From Halolamina pelagica (GTDB lineage Archaea; Halobacteriota; Halobacteria; Halobacteriales; Haloferacaceae), in the NCBI RefSeq assembly GCF_001307315.1, contig NZ_LGUC01000001.1:186001-250000 (forward strand): a stretch of 64,000 nt of DNA, in the 5' to 3' direction. A model generated the notes under the pieces. That model had not been told where the DNA came from and searched no databases. It saw only the letters and a list, made by a program, of their open reading frames with translations. Both the position numbers and the translations under genes were made by a program. Shown piece after piece: positions 34,662 through 44,842 of this stretch (its first letter is position 1; every line of letters starts with the position of its first letter).

Positions 34662-35380
34662 GTGCCGTTCGATCCGGTCGCACCGCTGTTCCCGCTGTTC
34701 GTCGACCTGCCGTTCGAGCAGGGGTACGTCCGGAGCATTATCTACGTCTCGCTGTACGTGAGCGTGATCGCGGTGGCGCTGAGCACGCTGTTCAGCATCC
34801 CCGTCGCGCTCCTGATGGGGTTCGCCGAGTTCCCCGGCAAACAGTTCGTGAAGTCGGTCATCAACACCGGGATGGGGTTTCCCAGCGTCGTCGTCGGGCT
34901 GCTCGTCCTCTTTGCGGTCTCCAATCAGGGCCCCCTCGGCGCGATGAACCTCATCTTCACCAAGGAGGCGATGATCATCTCGCAGTTCGTGCTCGCGACG
35001 CCGCCGATCACCGCGATCAGCCTCGCCGCGATCACCGGCGTCGACGAGAGCGTCCGCGACGCCGCGCGTGCCCTCGGCGGGACGCGCCTCGACGTGGCGC
35101 TGGTCGTGATCAAGGAGGCGCGCTACGGCATCGCGACCGCGGTTCTCGCGGGCTTCGGCCGCGCGATCAGCGAGGTCGGATCGGTGCTGATCGTCGGGGG
35201 AACATCACGAGCGCCGACGGGATCTCGAAAACGCGGACCCTGACGACCGCGATCCAACTCGAGGCCCGACAGGGGCAGTACGACACGGCGATGGTCCTCG
35301 GCGCGGTCCTGGTCGTGCTCGTGTTGACAGTCAACGCCATCGTGGTTCGATTCGGTGACGAGGGGTCGATGAACCGATGA
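34662..35380 (+). CDS. tupB: tungstate-type ABC transporter permease (frameshifted in this sequence)
   Basis: A GTG at 34662 opens a permease with five or six helices and the TupB/ModB loop [10 protein letters not shown] preceded by [22 protein letters not shown]. The frame is lost at the G5 run 35196-35200. One extra G continues it as [15 protein letters not shown] and then a last helix ([17 protein letters not shown]), ending MNR* at 35380 with the ATP-binding gene overlapping as ATGA. The restored length is 239 residues, normal for TupB. Confidence 0.84.
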
Positions 35381-36141
35381 TCCGCCTGTCGAACGTCTCC
35401 CAGAGCTACGGCGAGGAACAGGTCGTCGACGACGTGTCGCTCTCGGTCCAGCCCGGCGAGGTCGTCGGCATCATCGGCCCCTCCGGGGTCGGGAAGACGA
35501 CGCTCCTGCGGATCCTCGCGCTGTTTCTCGACCCCGACGAGGGACGCGTCGAACTCGACGGCAAGGCGGTGTGGGGCGTCGACGAGGACGAACGGCTCGC
35601 GCTCCGTCGCCAGGTCGGGATGGTGTTCCAGGAGGCCAGCCTGTTCGACGCTTCCGTCGCGCGGAACGTCGAGTACGGACTGCGCGTCCGCCAGGGCTGG
35701 GACGAGCGACTGCGCGACCAGCTCCGCGGGCTCGTCGGCGGGACGGAGCCGGCCGCGGCCGTCGAGGACGCCCTCGAAATCGTCGGCCTCCGGGACAAGG
35801 TCGACCAGCCGGCCGACTCGCTCTCCGGCGGCGAGGCCCAGCGTGTCTCTTTCGCGCGGGCGCTCGCCTACGAGCCCGACTACCTCCTGCTCGACGAGCC
35901 GACCTCCGATCTCGACCCGCGGAACACGGGGTTGATCGAGGACGCAGTCGCCGAGGCCCGTGACCGCGGCATCGGCGTCGTCGTCGCGACGCACGACATG
36001 CACCAGGCCGAGCGCGTCGCCGACCGCGTCGGCGTGCTGCTCGGCGACGGGTTCACCGAGATCGGCCCCACGGAGAGGATCTTCGAGCACCCGACCGACG
36101 AGCGCACCCGGAAGTTCATCTCCGGCGAACTGGTGTACTGA
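35377..36141 (+). CDS. tupC: tungstate-type ABC transporter ATP-binding protein
   Basis: The 254-residue ATPase has Walker [10 protein letters not shown] (about residues 33-41), the Q loop MVFQEASLF, signature LSGGEAQR, Walker [13 protein letters not shown] and the switch His in ATHDM. The start overlaps the permease stop by four bases. It completes a three-gene importer whose cargo, tungstate or molybdate, is inferred from the binding protein. It converges on a lipoprotein gene, separated by a G+C-rich hairpin (about 36148-36162). Confidence 0.9.
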   Translation: MIRLSNVSQSYGEEQVVDDVSLSVQPGEVVGIIGPSGVGKTTLLRILALFLDPDEGRVELDGKAVWGVDEDERLALRRQVGMVFQEASLFDASVARNVEYGLRVRQGWDERLRDQLRGLVGGTEPAAAVEDALEIVGLRDKVDQPADSLSGGEAQRVSFARALAYEPDYLLLDEPTSDLDPRNTGLIEDAVAEARDRGIGVVVATHDMHQAERVADRVGVLLGDGFTEIGPTERIFEHPTDERTRKFISGELVY

Positions 36142-36161
36142 GCGTCGCGCCCGGGGCGCGC

Positions 36162-36584
36162 TCAGCAGTCGTCGCCGGCGAACGCCATCCCCGACCCGGT
36201 CGCCGATGCCGGGTTCCGCATCCGGAAGTAGAGTTCGTTGCTCGCGTCCTGGCTGCGGTTGCACGTGACCTCGTAGGACGTGCTGAACGGCTCGCCGTCG
36301 ACCGTGATCTGGGCGTCGACGGTGTCGCCGTTCGTGACGCGGGCGAGGTCGACGAACCGCAGGACCGAGTACTCCCCTTCGGGTGGGCGAGCAGCCACGT
36401 CGACGGCGCCGTCGACGAGCGTCTCGCCGCCGTGCTGGAGGGAGAACGTGACGTGGTGGGGCTGATCGCGGAAGTTGACGATCGCGAAGTCGAACGGCCC
36501 GGGCTCCGCGCCCGGGGCGACACAGCCGGCCGAGAGGAACACACCACCGCTTGCGAGCGACGCGAGGAACTGCCGACGGTGCAT
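36162..36584 (-). CDS. haloarchaeal Tat lipoprotein of unknown function
   Basis: The 140-residue product begins MHRRQFLASLASGG and has a SAGC lipobox at about residues 18-21, so it is a Tat-exported lipoprotein. The rest is a small beta-rich domain (FAIVNFRDQPHHVTFSLQHGGETLVDG, then TSYEVTCNRSQ) that resembles immunoglobulin-like halophilic surface proteins. One Cys in the middle and one at the C-terminus could pair. No enzymatic motif is seen. Confidence 0.72.
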   Translation of the reverse strand: MHRRQFLASLASGGVFLSAGCVAPGAEPGPFDFAIVNFRDQPHHVTFSLQHGGETLVDGAVDVAARPPEGEYSVLRFVDLARVTNGDTVDAQITVDGEPFSTSYEVTCNRSQDASNELYFRMRNPASATGSGMAFAGDDC

Positions 36585-36688
36585 ACGCCGGTGGGTCGCG
36601 CCGCGGGCGAAAATAGCTACCGGCGCCGGCGTACGCGGTCCGCGCGTTCCCGACACGCTTAACCTCGAACCGACGGAATCGGGAAGTA

Positions 36689-38176
36689 ATGAGTCAGGCG
36701 CTCGCGGACCGGGAGCTCGCGGCCGTCATCGGGCTGGAGGTCCACGTCCAACTGGAGACTGACACGAAGATCTTCTGTAACTGCTCGACGGACGCCGCCG
36801 ACGACGAGGAGCCCAACAGCCGCACCTGCCCCGTCTGTTTGGGGCTGCCGGGTGCGCTACCGGTGCTGAACGAGGCCGCCGTCGAGTCGGCGGTCAAGAT
36901 CGGGAAGGCCCTCGACGCCGATATCCCCGAGGAGACCACGTTCCACCGGAAGAACTACTTCTACCCCGACCTGCCGAAGGGGTTCCAGCTCACCCAGTAC
37001 GACGCGCCGATCTGTGCCGACGGCGAACTCGACGTTCGCGTCGAGGGCGAGCGCCGCACGATCGGCGTCCGGCGCGCCCACTTGGAGGAGGACCCCGGCA
37101 GCATCCAGCACCAGGGCGGCAACATCGACACCGCCGACTACACGCTGGTCAACTACAACCGCGCCGGCACGCCGCTGATGGAGATCGTCACCCGGCCGGA
37201 CTTCCGCTCGCCCGCCGAGACCCGGGCGTTCCTCGCGAAGCTGGAGGAGGTGCTCGAGTACCTCGGCGTGTTCGACGCCACCCGGGACGGCAGCCTGCGC
37301 GTCGACGCCAACATCTCGCTCGTGCCCGCCGACGAGATCGACGACGACGGCGCGATCGACGAGGCGACGCTCGAGGACGCCAACCGCACCGAGGTCAAGA
37401 ACATCTCCAGCCACAAGGGCGCCGAGCAGGCGCTGGCCTACGAGGTGACGCGGCAGAAGAACGCGGTCAAGCGCGGCCGCGAGGTCGAGCAGGAGACCCG
37501 CCACTGGGACGAGAACCGCGGCGTCACCGTCTCGATGCGCTCGAAGGAGGAAGAGAAGGACTACCGCTACTTCCGCGAGGCCGACCTCCCGCCGCTGCAG
37601 GTCTCCGACTGGAAGGAGCGCATCCCGATCCCGGAGCTGCCCGACGCCCGCCGCGAGCGCTTCCGGGAAGTGTACGGGCTGAACGAGGAGGCTGCCTCGA
37701 AGCTCACCTCCCGGAAATCCGTCGCCGACCTGTACGAGGAGCTGGCCGAGGAGTTCGACCCCGGCCTCGCGGCGACGTGGGTCGCCGACAACCTCCTCGG
37801 CGAGCTCAACTACCGCGACATGAAGATCGCCGACATCACGGACCGGCTCGACGAGATCGAGCACGTGATCCGGCTGGTCGCGGAGGACGAACTCACCGCG
37901 AAGAACGCCGAGGAGGTCGTGCTGCGCCGGATGCTCGACGAGGGCGAAAGCCCCGAGGCGATCATCGAGGCCGAAGACCTCGGAAAAGCCAGCGGCGGCG
38001 AGGTCGAGCAGGCCGTCGCGGCGGCGATCGAGGAGAACCCCGACGCCGTCGCGGACTACGAGTCCGGCGACGACGGCGCGCTGAACTACCTCGTCGGGCA
38101 GGTGATGGGGAAAACCGGCGGCTCCGCGGACCCGGGGCAGGTGAATCAGCTGCTACGTGAGGAGCTCGCGCCCTGA
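36689..38176 (+). CDS. gatB: aspartyl/glutamyl-tRNA amidotransferase subunit B
   Basis: The 495-residue protein starts with the conserved IGLEVHVQLETDTKIFC and includes PVCLGLPGALPVLN, KNYFYPDLPKGFQ(L), the metal-site cysteines (CNCS, CPVC) and the C-terminal YqeY-like tail (NPDAVADYESG, GQVMGKTGGSADP). GatB phosphorylates and amidates Glu/Asp on misacylated tRNA with GatA and GatC. Those partners are not adjacent, as is common in haloarchaea. Length and motifs are standard. Confidence 0.96.
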   Translation: MSQALADRELAAVIGLEVHVQLETDTKIFCNCSTDAADDEEPNSRTCPVCLGLPGALPVLNEAAVESAVKIGKALDADIPEETTFHRKNYFYPDLPKGFQLTQYDAPICADGELDVRVEGERRTIGVRRAHLEEDPGSIQHQGGNIDTADYTLVNYNRAGTPLMEIVTRPDFRSPAETRAFLAKLEEVLEYLGVFDATRDGSLRVDANISLVPADEIDDDGAIDEATLEDANRTEVKNISSHKGAEQALAYEVTRQKNAVKRGREVEQETRHWDENRGVTVSMRSKEEEKDYRYFREADLPPLQVSDWKERIPIPELPDARRERFREVYGLNEEAASKLTSRKSVADLYEELAEEFDPGLAATWVADNLLGELNYRDMKIADITDRLDEIEHVIRLVAEDELTAKNAEEVVLRRMLDEGESPEAIIEAEDLGKASGGEVEQAVAAAIEENPDAVADYESGDDGALNYLVGQVMGKTGGSADPGQVNQLLREELAP

Positions 38177-38231
38177 CGGATACACCACAGTAATTCCTTC
38201 CGTACGGCCGTATTACCGCCTTACGACAAGG

Positions 38232-38237
38232 TTTATC
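38232..38237 (+). promoter_or_regulatory. TATA box of the PLP-enzyme gene
   Basis: TTTATC lies 24-29 bases before the ATG at 38261, the spacing of a leaderless haloarchaeal promoter. It supports ATG 38261 over the GTG six bases earlier. Confidence 0.45.
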
Positions 38238-38260
38238 GGGTTTTCCGCCGACCCGTGTGT

Positions 38261-39502
38261 ATGGTAGACCGTGACGACCATCGGTTCCCGACCCGGGCCG
38301 TCTCGTGGGGAGAGCATCCCGAGGAGACCGGCGCCGGCGACGTCGTTTCGCCCATCCACCTGGCCTCGACGTACGCCGTTCCGGGCATCGACTCGGAGTT
38401 CAAGCTCGACGAGGCCGACCCCGACGCCGGCGAGTTCCTCTACGGCCGGCTCTCGAACCCGACGCGCCACGCGGTCGAGCAGCGCCTGGCGGCGCTGGAG
38501 GGTGGCGACCACGGGCTCGCGTTCGCCTCGGGCACCGCCGCGATCTCGACGCTGTTTTTCGCGACGCTGACGCCCGGCGACCACGTCGTCGCCTTCGACG
38601 ACCTCTACGCCGGCACCCGGCGGATGCTCGAAACGCTGTTCCGCGACCGGCTGGCCGTCGACGTGTCGTTTGTCGACGCCACCGACACGGACAACGTCGC
38701 CGACGCGATGCGACCCGAGACCGAACTGGTGTACATGGAGACGCCGACGAACCCCCTCCTGCGGCTCTGTGACCTGGCGGCCATCGCCGACGTGGCCGCG
38801 GCCGGCGACGCCGCCTTCGCGGTGGACAACACGTTCTGCTCGCCGGCGCTGCAGAACCCGCTCGAGCTGGGCGCGGATATCGTCGCCCACAGCACGACGA
38901 AGTATCTCAACGGCCACTCCGACTCCATCGGCGGCGCGCTCGTGATGGACGACGACGACCTGGCCGAGGAGTGTTACCACCTCCAGCGCGTGCTCCTGGG
39001 GAACGCGATGGCCCCGTTCGACGCCTACATGACCCTCCGCGGGACGAAGACGCTCCCGATGCGGATGCGCCAGCACGAGGCCAGCGCCCGGGAGATCGCG
39101 GCGTTCCTCGACGATCACCCGCTGGTCGAGGCGGTCCACTACCCCGGGCTGGAGAGCCACCCACAGCACGAGCTCGCGAGCGAACAGATGGCGGGCTACG
39201 GCGGGATGCTCTCGTTCGAACTCGTCGGCGACATGGACGACGCCGCGGCGTTCCTGGAGGCGCTCTCGACGATCACGCTCGCCGTCTCGCTCGGTGGCGT
39301 GGAGTCACTCGTGGAGCTCCCGGCCGGGATGACCCACGAGCCCATCCCGAAAGCCGAACGCGAGGAGCTCGGGATCACGGACACGCTCGTCCGGATGTCC
39401 GTCGGCGTCGAGGCCGTCGAGGACCTGCTGGCGGATCTGGAGCGCGGCTTCGCGGCGATGCGGGAGCTCTCCGAACGGCCGCTGCCGGCCGCCGACGACT
39501 GA
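38261..39502 (+). CDS. trans-sulfuration PLP enzyme (cystathionine gamma-synthase/lyase family)
   Basis: The 413-residue protein belongs to the Cys/Met metabolism PLP family. It shows YGRLSNPTRHAVEQRLAALEGG, FASGTAAI, YMETPTNPLL, AVDNTFCSP and the PLP lysine K214 in HSTTKYLNGHSD. C-terminal SLGGVESLVELPAGMTH and LVRMSVGVE are also conserved. Members include cystathionine gamma-synthase, gamma-lyase and methionine gamma-lyase; sequence reading alone does not separate these. Start ATG 38261 follows a TATA element. Confidence 0.9.
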   Translation: MVDRDDHRFPTRAVSWGEHPEETGAGDVVSPIHLASTYAVPGIDSEFKLDEADPDAGEFLYGRLSNPTRHAVEQRLAALEGGDHGLAFASGTAAISTLFFATLTPGDHVVAFDDLYAGTRRMLETLFRDRLAVDVSFVDATDTDNVADAMRPETELVYMETPTNPLLRLCDLAAIADVAAAGDAAFAVDNTFCSPALQNPLELGADIVAHSTTKYLNGHSDSIGGALVMDDDDLAEECYHLQRVLLGNAMAPFDAYMTLRGTKTLPMRMRQHEASAREIAAFLDDHPLVEAVHYPGLESHPQHELASEQMAGYGGMLSFELVGDMDDAAAFLEALSTITLAVSLGGVESLVELPAGMTHEPIPKAEREELGITDTLVRMSVGVEAVEDLLADLERGFAAMRELSERPLPAADD

Positions 39503-39511
39503 CCCTCGCAG

Positions 39512-40441
39512 TCAGTCGCCCGCCGCGTCGAGTCGATCGAACACGAACGACCGCAGCCGCTTGCGGTGGTTCTCCCGCTCGTTCTCGACCGCCCGGTCCG
39601 GGTCGTGCCACAGCCCGAGTTCCCGGGTCGCGAAGCCGGCGCGGTAGAGTTCGCGTCGGCAGTCGAACGCGTCGCCGAGTGCTCGTACCTCCCGATAGCC
39701 ATCCAGCAGCACCTCCCGTATCTCGGCGTGCCCGTCGTCGAGCGGCCGACCGAGCAGGTCTCGTTCCGCCCAGACGAGGTCGAAGCCGCCGGGCGCGGCC
39801 TGCCCGAGTTCCCAGTCGATCAGGGCGACCGTATCGTCGTCGAGCAGAACGTGATCGGGGCTCGCCTCGCCGTGGATCAGAACCGGCGGTACGTCGGCGA
39901 ACGCGCCGCTGTGCCGGATCACCGCGTCGAGGACGGCAGCCCCCACGTCGGCGTCGGAGGTCCCGTCGAGGTCGTCGGCCCACCGCTGAACGAACGTCGC
40001 GAATCGGGTCGGCCAGTCGGTTCCTTCCTCGACGGCGAGCCCGTCGCCGTCGACCGCCAGCGTGCCGTGGCCGTCGAACCGGTTCGCAGTCGCCGCGTGG
40101 AGCCGGGCGAGCGCCGCCCCGACCGCACGGAACCGTTCCGGACCCCGCTGTCGGTGGTCGCCGAACGGCTCGGCGTCTAGCCACTCGAGCACCAGACAGC
40201 CGTCCGTCGAGGCGAGCACGTCGGGCACGGCGACCGGCGCCGACTCGCCGACCGCGCGCTGGAGCCGCGCCTCGCGTGCCAGAACGCCCGGCTGGCAGTC
40301 TGTCAGTTTACACGCGACCCGTTGTCCGTCGGCGCGTGCGGCGTACACCGTGTTCCGCTCGCCGACACGGACTCGTCGGTCGATCGCGTAGTCGTCAAAC
40401 GCTTCCTCGAGAACCGTCGTGAGTGTCGCTTCCGTCGTCAT
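39512..40441 (-). CDS. APH/phosphotransferase-family kinase-like protein with altered catalytic loop
   Basis: The 309-residue protein has the aminoglycoside-phosphotransferase fold: an N-lobe with VYAARADGQRVACKLT (ATP lysine in ACK), EWLD hinge, catalytic loop VLIHGEASPDHVLLDD and VALIDWELG with the metal Asp. The loop normally reads HGDxxxxN; here HGE and a His replace the Asp and Asn. This pattern may be a subfamily trait or mark weak activity. The substrate is unknown. Confidence 0.78.
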   Translation of the reverse strand: MTTEATLTTVLEEAFDDYAIDRRVRVGERNTVYAARADGQRVACKLTDCQPGVLAREARLQRAVGESAPVAVPDVLASTDGCLVLEWLDAEPFGDHRQRGPERFRAVGAALARLHAATANRFDGHGTLAVDGDGLAVEEGTDWPTRFATFVQRWADDLDGTSDADVGAAVLDAVIRHSGAFADVPPVLIHGEASPDHVLLDDDTVALIDWELGQAAPGGFDLVWAERDLLGRPLDDGHAEIREVLLDGYREVRALGDAFDCRRELYRAGFATRELGLWHDPDRAVENERENHRKRLRSFVFDRLDAAGD

Positions 40442-40615
40442 GGCGTCGTCGCGTGACGTGCGACGGCCGGCTACAGCCGCTGGTCCGAGCCGCGGCTACA
40501 GCCCGTAGAAGACGGTCAGAATCGTGGTGTCGAGCCACTTCAGCGATACGGTCCGTCGGCGATCGAGGTCGCCTGATCGTGTCAGTTCGCGGCGCCCCGG
40601 CCCGGTCGAGACCTG

Positions 40616-41323
40616 TCAGCGCCGGCGTCGGAGCAACAGTCCCGCGCCAGCAGCGACCGACAGGGCCTCCAGCGTGCGCTCGACGGCGGGCTTCTCGGAG
40701 AGCGAACTCGGCCGTGAGTCCTCGTAGACGACGTAGTAGTCACCGTCAACCACGAGCACCTCGTTGGCGTCCGCGATCGGTTCGTTCGTCGTGAGCGAGC
40801 CGCTTTCGACCGCTCGTTTCGCGGCGGCCGAGACGTACTGCTGGTCCCGTGCCACGTCGTCGAGCGCCGTCGCGGCGTCGACGCGCTCGGCGCCGAGTTC
40901 GACGACCATGCCGACGGACTCGTTGGCGGAGACGTATGTTGCCGACCGGCGGTAGACGGTGTCGCCGAGGACCACGTACTCGTCGGCCGCCGCCCGGCGA
41001 GTGAGTTCGTCGCCCGCCGACGGCCCGGAGACGGCGACGATCGCGGGGTTCACCCCGGTGACGTTGCCGTCGATCGCGCCGCCGTCGTACAGGCAGCGCC
41101 GCGGGAAGTCGAACGAGCGGTCGACGCAGTCGATCCCCTGGACATCGGCGACGTAGCCGCCCTCGGGGAGGTCGATGGCAAGTTTTCCGTCTTCGTCGGC
41201 GAGTTCAGCCACCTCGTAGCGGTAGTCGGGGCCCGTCACGTCGAGTGCTGGCGCCCAGATCGGCACCGTGATCAGCAGGAGGGCGATCGCGATAGTTAGT
41301 TCGCGTCGTGTTGGAGGGCGCAT
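40616..41323 (-). CDS. membrane-anchored extracellular haloarchaeal protein, unknown
   Basis: The 235-residue product has an N-terminal hydrophobic helix (about residues 8-26) and a polar, Asp-rich extracellular body with two cysteines (IDCVDRSFDFPRRC). A C-terminal hydrophobic stretch ends LLLRRRR, so it is probably held in the membrane at both ends. Body motifs such as YVVLGDTVYRRSATYV are not diagnostic. No family is named. Confidence 0.68.
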   Translation of the reverse strand: MRPPTRRELTIAIALLLITVPIWAPALDVTGPDYRYEVAELADEDGKLAIDLPEGGYVADVQGIDCVDRSFDFPRRCLYDGGAIDGNVTGVNPAIVAVSGPSAGDELTRRAAADEYVVLGDTVYRRSATYVSANESVGMVVELGAERVDAATALDDVARDQQYVSAAAKRAVESGSLTTNEPIADANEVLVVDGDYYVVYEDSRPSSLSEKPAVERTLEALSVAAGAGLLLRRRR

Positions 41324-41383
41324 GTGGGGCGGATCGTCCCGCTCGGGACATAAATCCGCGCGATGACGCCGACCGAACCCTGC

Positions 41384-42838
41384 TCAGTCTTCGCCAGCGA
41401 CGGCCTCGGCGTCGGCCGACTCGTCGACATCCACGCTCGGCTCCGTGTCGACGACGCCCTCCCGCCAGTTGCCGAGGTTGAACCACGCGGCGCCGATGAC
41501 GAACGTGATCACGCCCGAGAACGCCATCGCCCACCAGAGCCCGTTCTCGTCCCACGCGAGGTAGTACGCCAGCAACGCGGCGACGGGCACCCGGAACAGC
41601 CAGCGCGAGGCGAGCGAGAGCGCCATCGCCTGTGCCGTCTGGCCAGCGCCGCGGAAGCCGCCCTGAATCACCATCAGCCCGCCGAGGAACGCCCAGAACG
41701 GCGCGATGATCCGCAGGAGGACGACGCCGGCGTCGATCACCGGCTGCTCGTCGACGAAGATGCCCACGGCGGTCGCGGGGTAGGCGTACACCAGCGCCCC
41801 CGCCGCGAACAGGAACGCCATCGTCGCCGCGGTCGCCTTCCACGCGACTTCCGCGGCCCGGTCGGGCGTGTCGGCGCCGAGGTTCTGCCCGACCCCGGTC
41901 GCGGTGGCCTGCCCGACGGCCCCGGAGACGGTCCAGGAGACCGACATCAGGCGGATCCCGATCCCGTACGCGGCCGTCGCGATGGGGCCGAACCGGGCGA
42001 CCAGCGCCGCGAAGAACACCGCGGCGAAGGAGCGGGCGAGCCCGTCACCCGTCCCGGGCGCGCCGATGCGCACCAGCTCCGTGAGCACCTCGCGGTCCGG
42101 CCGGAGGTCCGGGATCCGGAGGCGGACGCCCCAGCGCCCGTCAAGCAGGACGAGCAGGCCGATCAGCGCCGCGAGCACGCGGGAGATCATGGTCGCGATC
42201 CCGGCGCCCCGCACGCCCATCGCGGGGAACGTGATCGTGCCGACGATCGGCGCGCCCTCGACGAGCGTCCAGCCGAGGATCAGGAACGGGTCGAGGATCA
42301 CGTTCACGCCCGCGGAGATCACCACCAGCCACATCGCCGTCCGCACGTCGCCCGCGGCGCGGAGCACGGCCCGAAACGCGAAGAAGAGGAAGGTGAAGGG
42401 GATCGCCGCGAGGATGGGTTCGAGGTAGTCCATCGAGTAGGTGAACACCTGCCCCTGCGCGCCGATCAGCGACACCAGCGGGTAGCGAATCAGGAAGCCG
42501 ATCGTCGCCAGGAGGAGGCCGACAGCGACCGTCAGCAGCACCGTCTGTCCGACCGCGTGGTCGGCCTGTCGCTGCTCGCCGGCGCCGACGTACTGTGACA
42601 CCAACGCGACCGCGGCGGCGGTGATCCCCATCGCGACCGAGACGAACATCCACGAGGTGGGGAACATCAGCGAGACGGCGGCGACCGCTTCCGCGTTGAC
42701 GCGCCCGACCCAGAACATGTCCGCGAGGTTGTACAGCGTCTGGACGAGGTTGCCCAGCACCAGCGGCCACGACAGCGCGAACAGTTTCGGCGTGATCGCG
42801 CCGGTGGTCATGTCGACGCGCGAATCGTTCCCGCTCAC
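41384..42838 (-). CDS. MATE family efflux transporter
   Basis: The 484-residue protein has twelve membrane helices and MATE features: LSWPLVLGNLVQTLYNLADMFWVGR in helix 1, FRAVLRAAGDVRTAMWLVVISAGVNVILDP in the middle, and FRGAGQTAQAMALS in the second half. MATE proteins export organic cations or drugs using H+ or Na+. I prefer the GTG at 42838 (VSGNDSRVDMTTG), as related proteins have a short RVD-type leader; the ATG at 42811 is the alternative. It is divergent from the S9 peptidase gene. Confidence 0.88.
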   Translation of the reverse strand: MSGNDSRVDMTTGAITPKLFALSWPLVLGNLVQTLYNLADMFWVGRVNAEAVAAVSLMFPTSWMFVSVAMGITAAAVALVSQYVGAGEQRQADHAVGQTVLLTVAVGLLLATIGFLIRYPLVSLIGAQGQVFTYSMDYLEPILAAIPFTFLFFAFRAVLRAAGDVRTAMWLVVISAGVNVILDPFLILGWTLVEGAPIVGTITFPAMGVRGAGIATMISRVLAALIGLLVLLDGRWGVRLRIPDLRPDREVLTELVRIGAPGTGDGLARSFAAVFFAALVARFGPIATAAYGIGIRLMSVSWTVSGAVGQATATGVGQNLGADTPDRAAEVAWKATAATMAFLFAAGALVYAYPATAVGIFVDEQPVIDAGVVLLRIIAPFWAFLGGLMVIQGGFRGAGQTAQAMALSLASRWLFRVPVAALLAYYLAWDENGLWWAMAFSGVITFVIGAAWFNLGNWREGVVDTEPSVDVDESADAEAVAGED

Positions 42839-42962
42839 GGCGGGTGGTGGTGTCGGGAGCCGATAAATCCCGCCGTTGCGGCCGGGGTGGTGGGGTTCCC
42901 AGTATCCGGCGACGACGGCCCATGCCCGAACGCCTTTCCGGGAACCGCCACCACAGTCGGCC

Positions 42963-44824
42963 ATGCAGTACGGCGTCGCCCGCTACATCGGCATCGACAG
43001 CACCGACACGCCCACCTTCACGCCCGGCGGCGATCTCGCCTACCTCGCCGACACCACCGGCACGCCGCAGGTCTACCGCCTCGACGAACCCGACAGCTAC
43101 CCCGAACGCCTGACCGCCCACGACGAGCGCGTCTCGTTCGTCGACGCCTCGCCCACCCGGGACGAACTGCTGTTCGGGATGGACGAGGGGAGCAACGAGC
43201 GCGACCAGCTCTACCGCTACGACCTCGAGACCGGCGAGGAGCAGCAGCTCACGGACGAACCCGAGGCGAAGCATCTCTGGGGCGGCTGGGGGCCGGAGGG
43301 TGACCGCTTCGCCTTCGCCGCGAACCGCCGGCAGGGCGACACGTTCGACGTGTACGTGCAGGGTCGCGACAGCGAGGGGGCCGACCTCGTCTGGGAGGGG
43401 CCGGGCGGCTTCGTCGGCGTCGCCGCGTGGCACCCCGACGGCGACGCGCTGATCCTGCAGGAGTCGAACTCCAGTTCGGACGTGGTGCTGTACTGGCTCG
43501 ACATCGACACCGGCGCGGCCGAGCGCCTGACCGACACCGGGGAGGAAGCGCGCTACCACCACGTCGCGTTCGGCCCCGACGGCGACCTCTACACGGTCAC
43601 CGACTACGGCGCCGAGACCGCCTACGTCGGCCGGATCGACACCGACGCCCGCGGTGGGGGTGGGGTCGATTCGGTCGAGACGATCGAACAGGGGCCCGAG
43701 GAGTGGAACGTCGATAGCCTGCAGATCGACGCCGACAGCGGCCGCGCGGCGTACACGCTGAACGTCGACGGCTACTCCGAAACGTACCTCGGCGAGCTGT
43801 CGGCCGACGGCAGCGCGATCGTCGACACCGTCGAGCCGGAGCTCCCCGATGGCGTCGTCGCCGGCGTCGAACTCGGTCCCGACGGCGAGCGCGCGGCGAT
43901 CGAGTTCAGCGCCGACGACCACCCACACTCCATCTACGTCGCGGGAACGGGGTCGGCGGCAAAGGGAGCCGCCGACGCCGACGCCGGATCCGGCGACACC
44001 GAGCGCTTCACCACCCCGGGACGCTCGGCATCCCGGAGGACCGGTTCCTGCGCTCGGAGACGATCCGCTACGAGACGTTCGACGGGCGGGAGATCCCGGC
44101 GTACTGGACGCTGCCCGACGGCGTGAGCGAGGACGGCAGCGACGGCGAGGTGCCCGTGATGGTCGACATCCACGGCGGCCCGGAACACCAGCGCCGGCCG
44201 TGGTTCTACCCGACCAAGCAGTACTTCCTGAACCAGGGGTACGCCGTACTCGAGCCGAACGTGCGGGGCTCCTCGGGCTACGGGAAGGAGTACACCCACC
44301 TCGACGACCAGGAGAAGCGACTCGACTCGGTGAAGGACATCAAGCACGCCACCGAGTGGCTCGAGGACCAGCCCGCCGCCGACACCGACAGCCTCGTCGT
44401 CTACGGCCGCTCCTACGGCGGCTTCATGGTGCTCTCGGCGATCACGCAGTACCCCGAGCGCTGGGCCGCGGCGGTGGACTTCGTCGGGATCGCCGACTTC
44501 CAGACGTTCCTCGAGAACACCGGGGAGTGGCGCCGCGAGCACCGCGCCGCGGAGTACGGCAGCCTCGACGACCCCGAACTGCTCGAACGCATCTCCCCCA
44601 TCCACGACGTGGACGAGATCCAGTGTCCGCTGTTCATCCAGCACGGCGCGAACGACCCGCGCGTGCCCGTCGGCGAGGCCGAGCAGATCGCCGACGCCGT
44701 CGAGGAGCGGGGCATCCCGGTCGAGACCTGCATCTTCGAGGACGAGGGGCACCACACGACCGACCGCGAGAACCTGATCGAGGAGTTCGAACGCATCGCC
44801 GCCTTCCTCGACGAGCACGTCTGA
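42963..44824 (+). CDS. S9 family prolyl-oligopeptidase-type serine peptidase (frameshifted in this sequence)
   Basis: Residues about 1-350 form a beta-propeller (for example YLADTTGTPQVYRLD, LWGGWGPEGDRFAFAANR). The C-terminal part is an alpha/beta hydrolase with VDIHGGPEHQRRP, nucleophile GRSYGGFM and the His in EDEGHHTTD. The two parts are in different frames. One extra base in the CCCCGGG tract 44014-44020 joins TTPG to TLGIPEDRFLRSETI and gives 620 residues, usual for S9C/acylaminoacyl-peptidase-like enzymes. It would cleave short peptides. All three catalytic residues are present. Confidence 0.87.
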
Positions 44825-44842
44825 ACCGCCGGCGGGGCTGGC

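Noticed and set aside
40442..40615. Short minus-strand frame ending in KWLDTTILTVFYGL.
   Set aside because: The end looks membrane-like but the frame has no ATG or GTG start and is closed by a TGA upstream; possibly a decayed gene, too weak to list.
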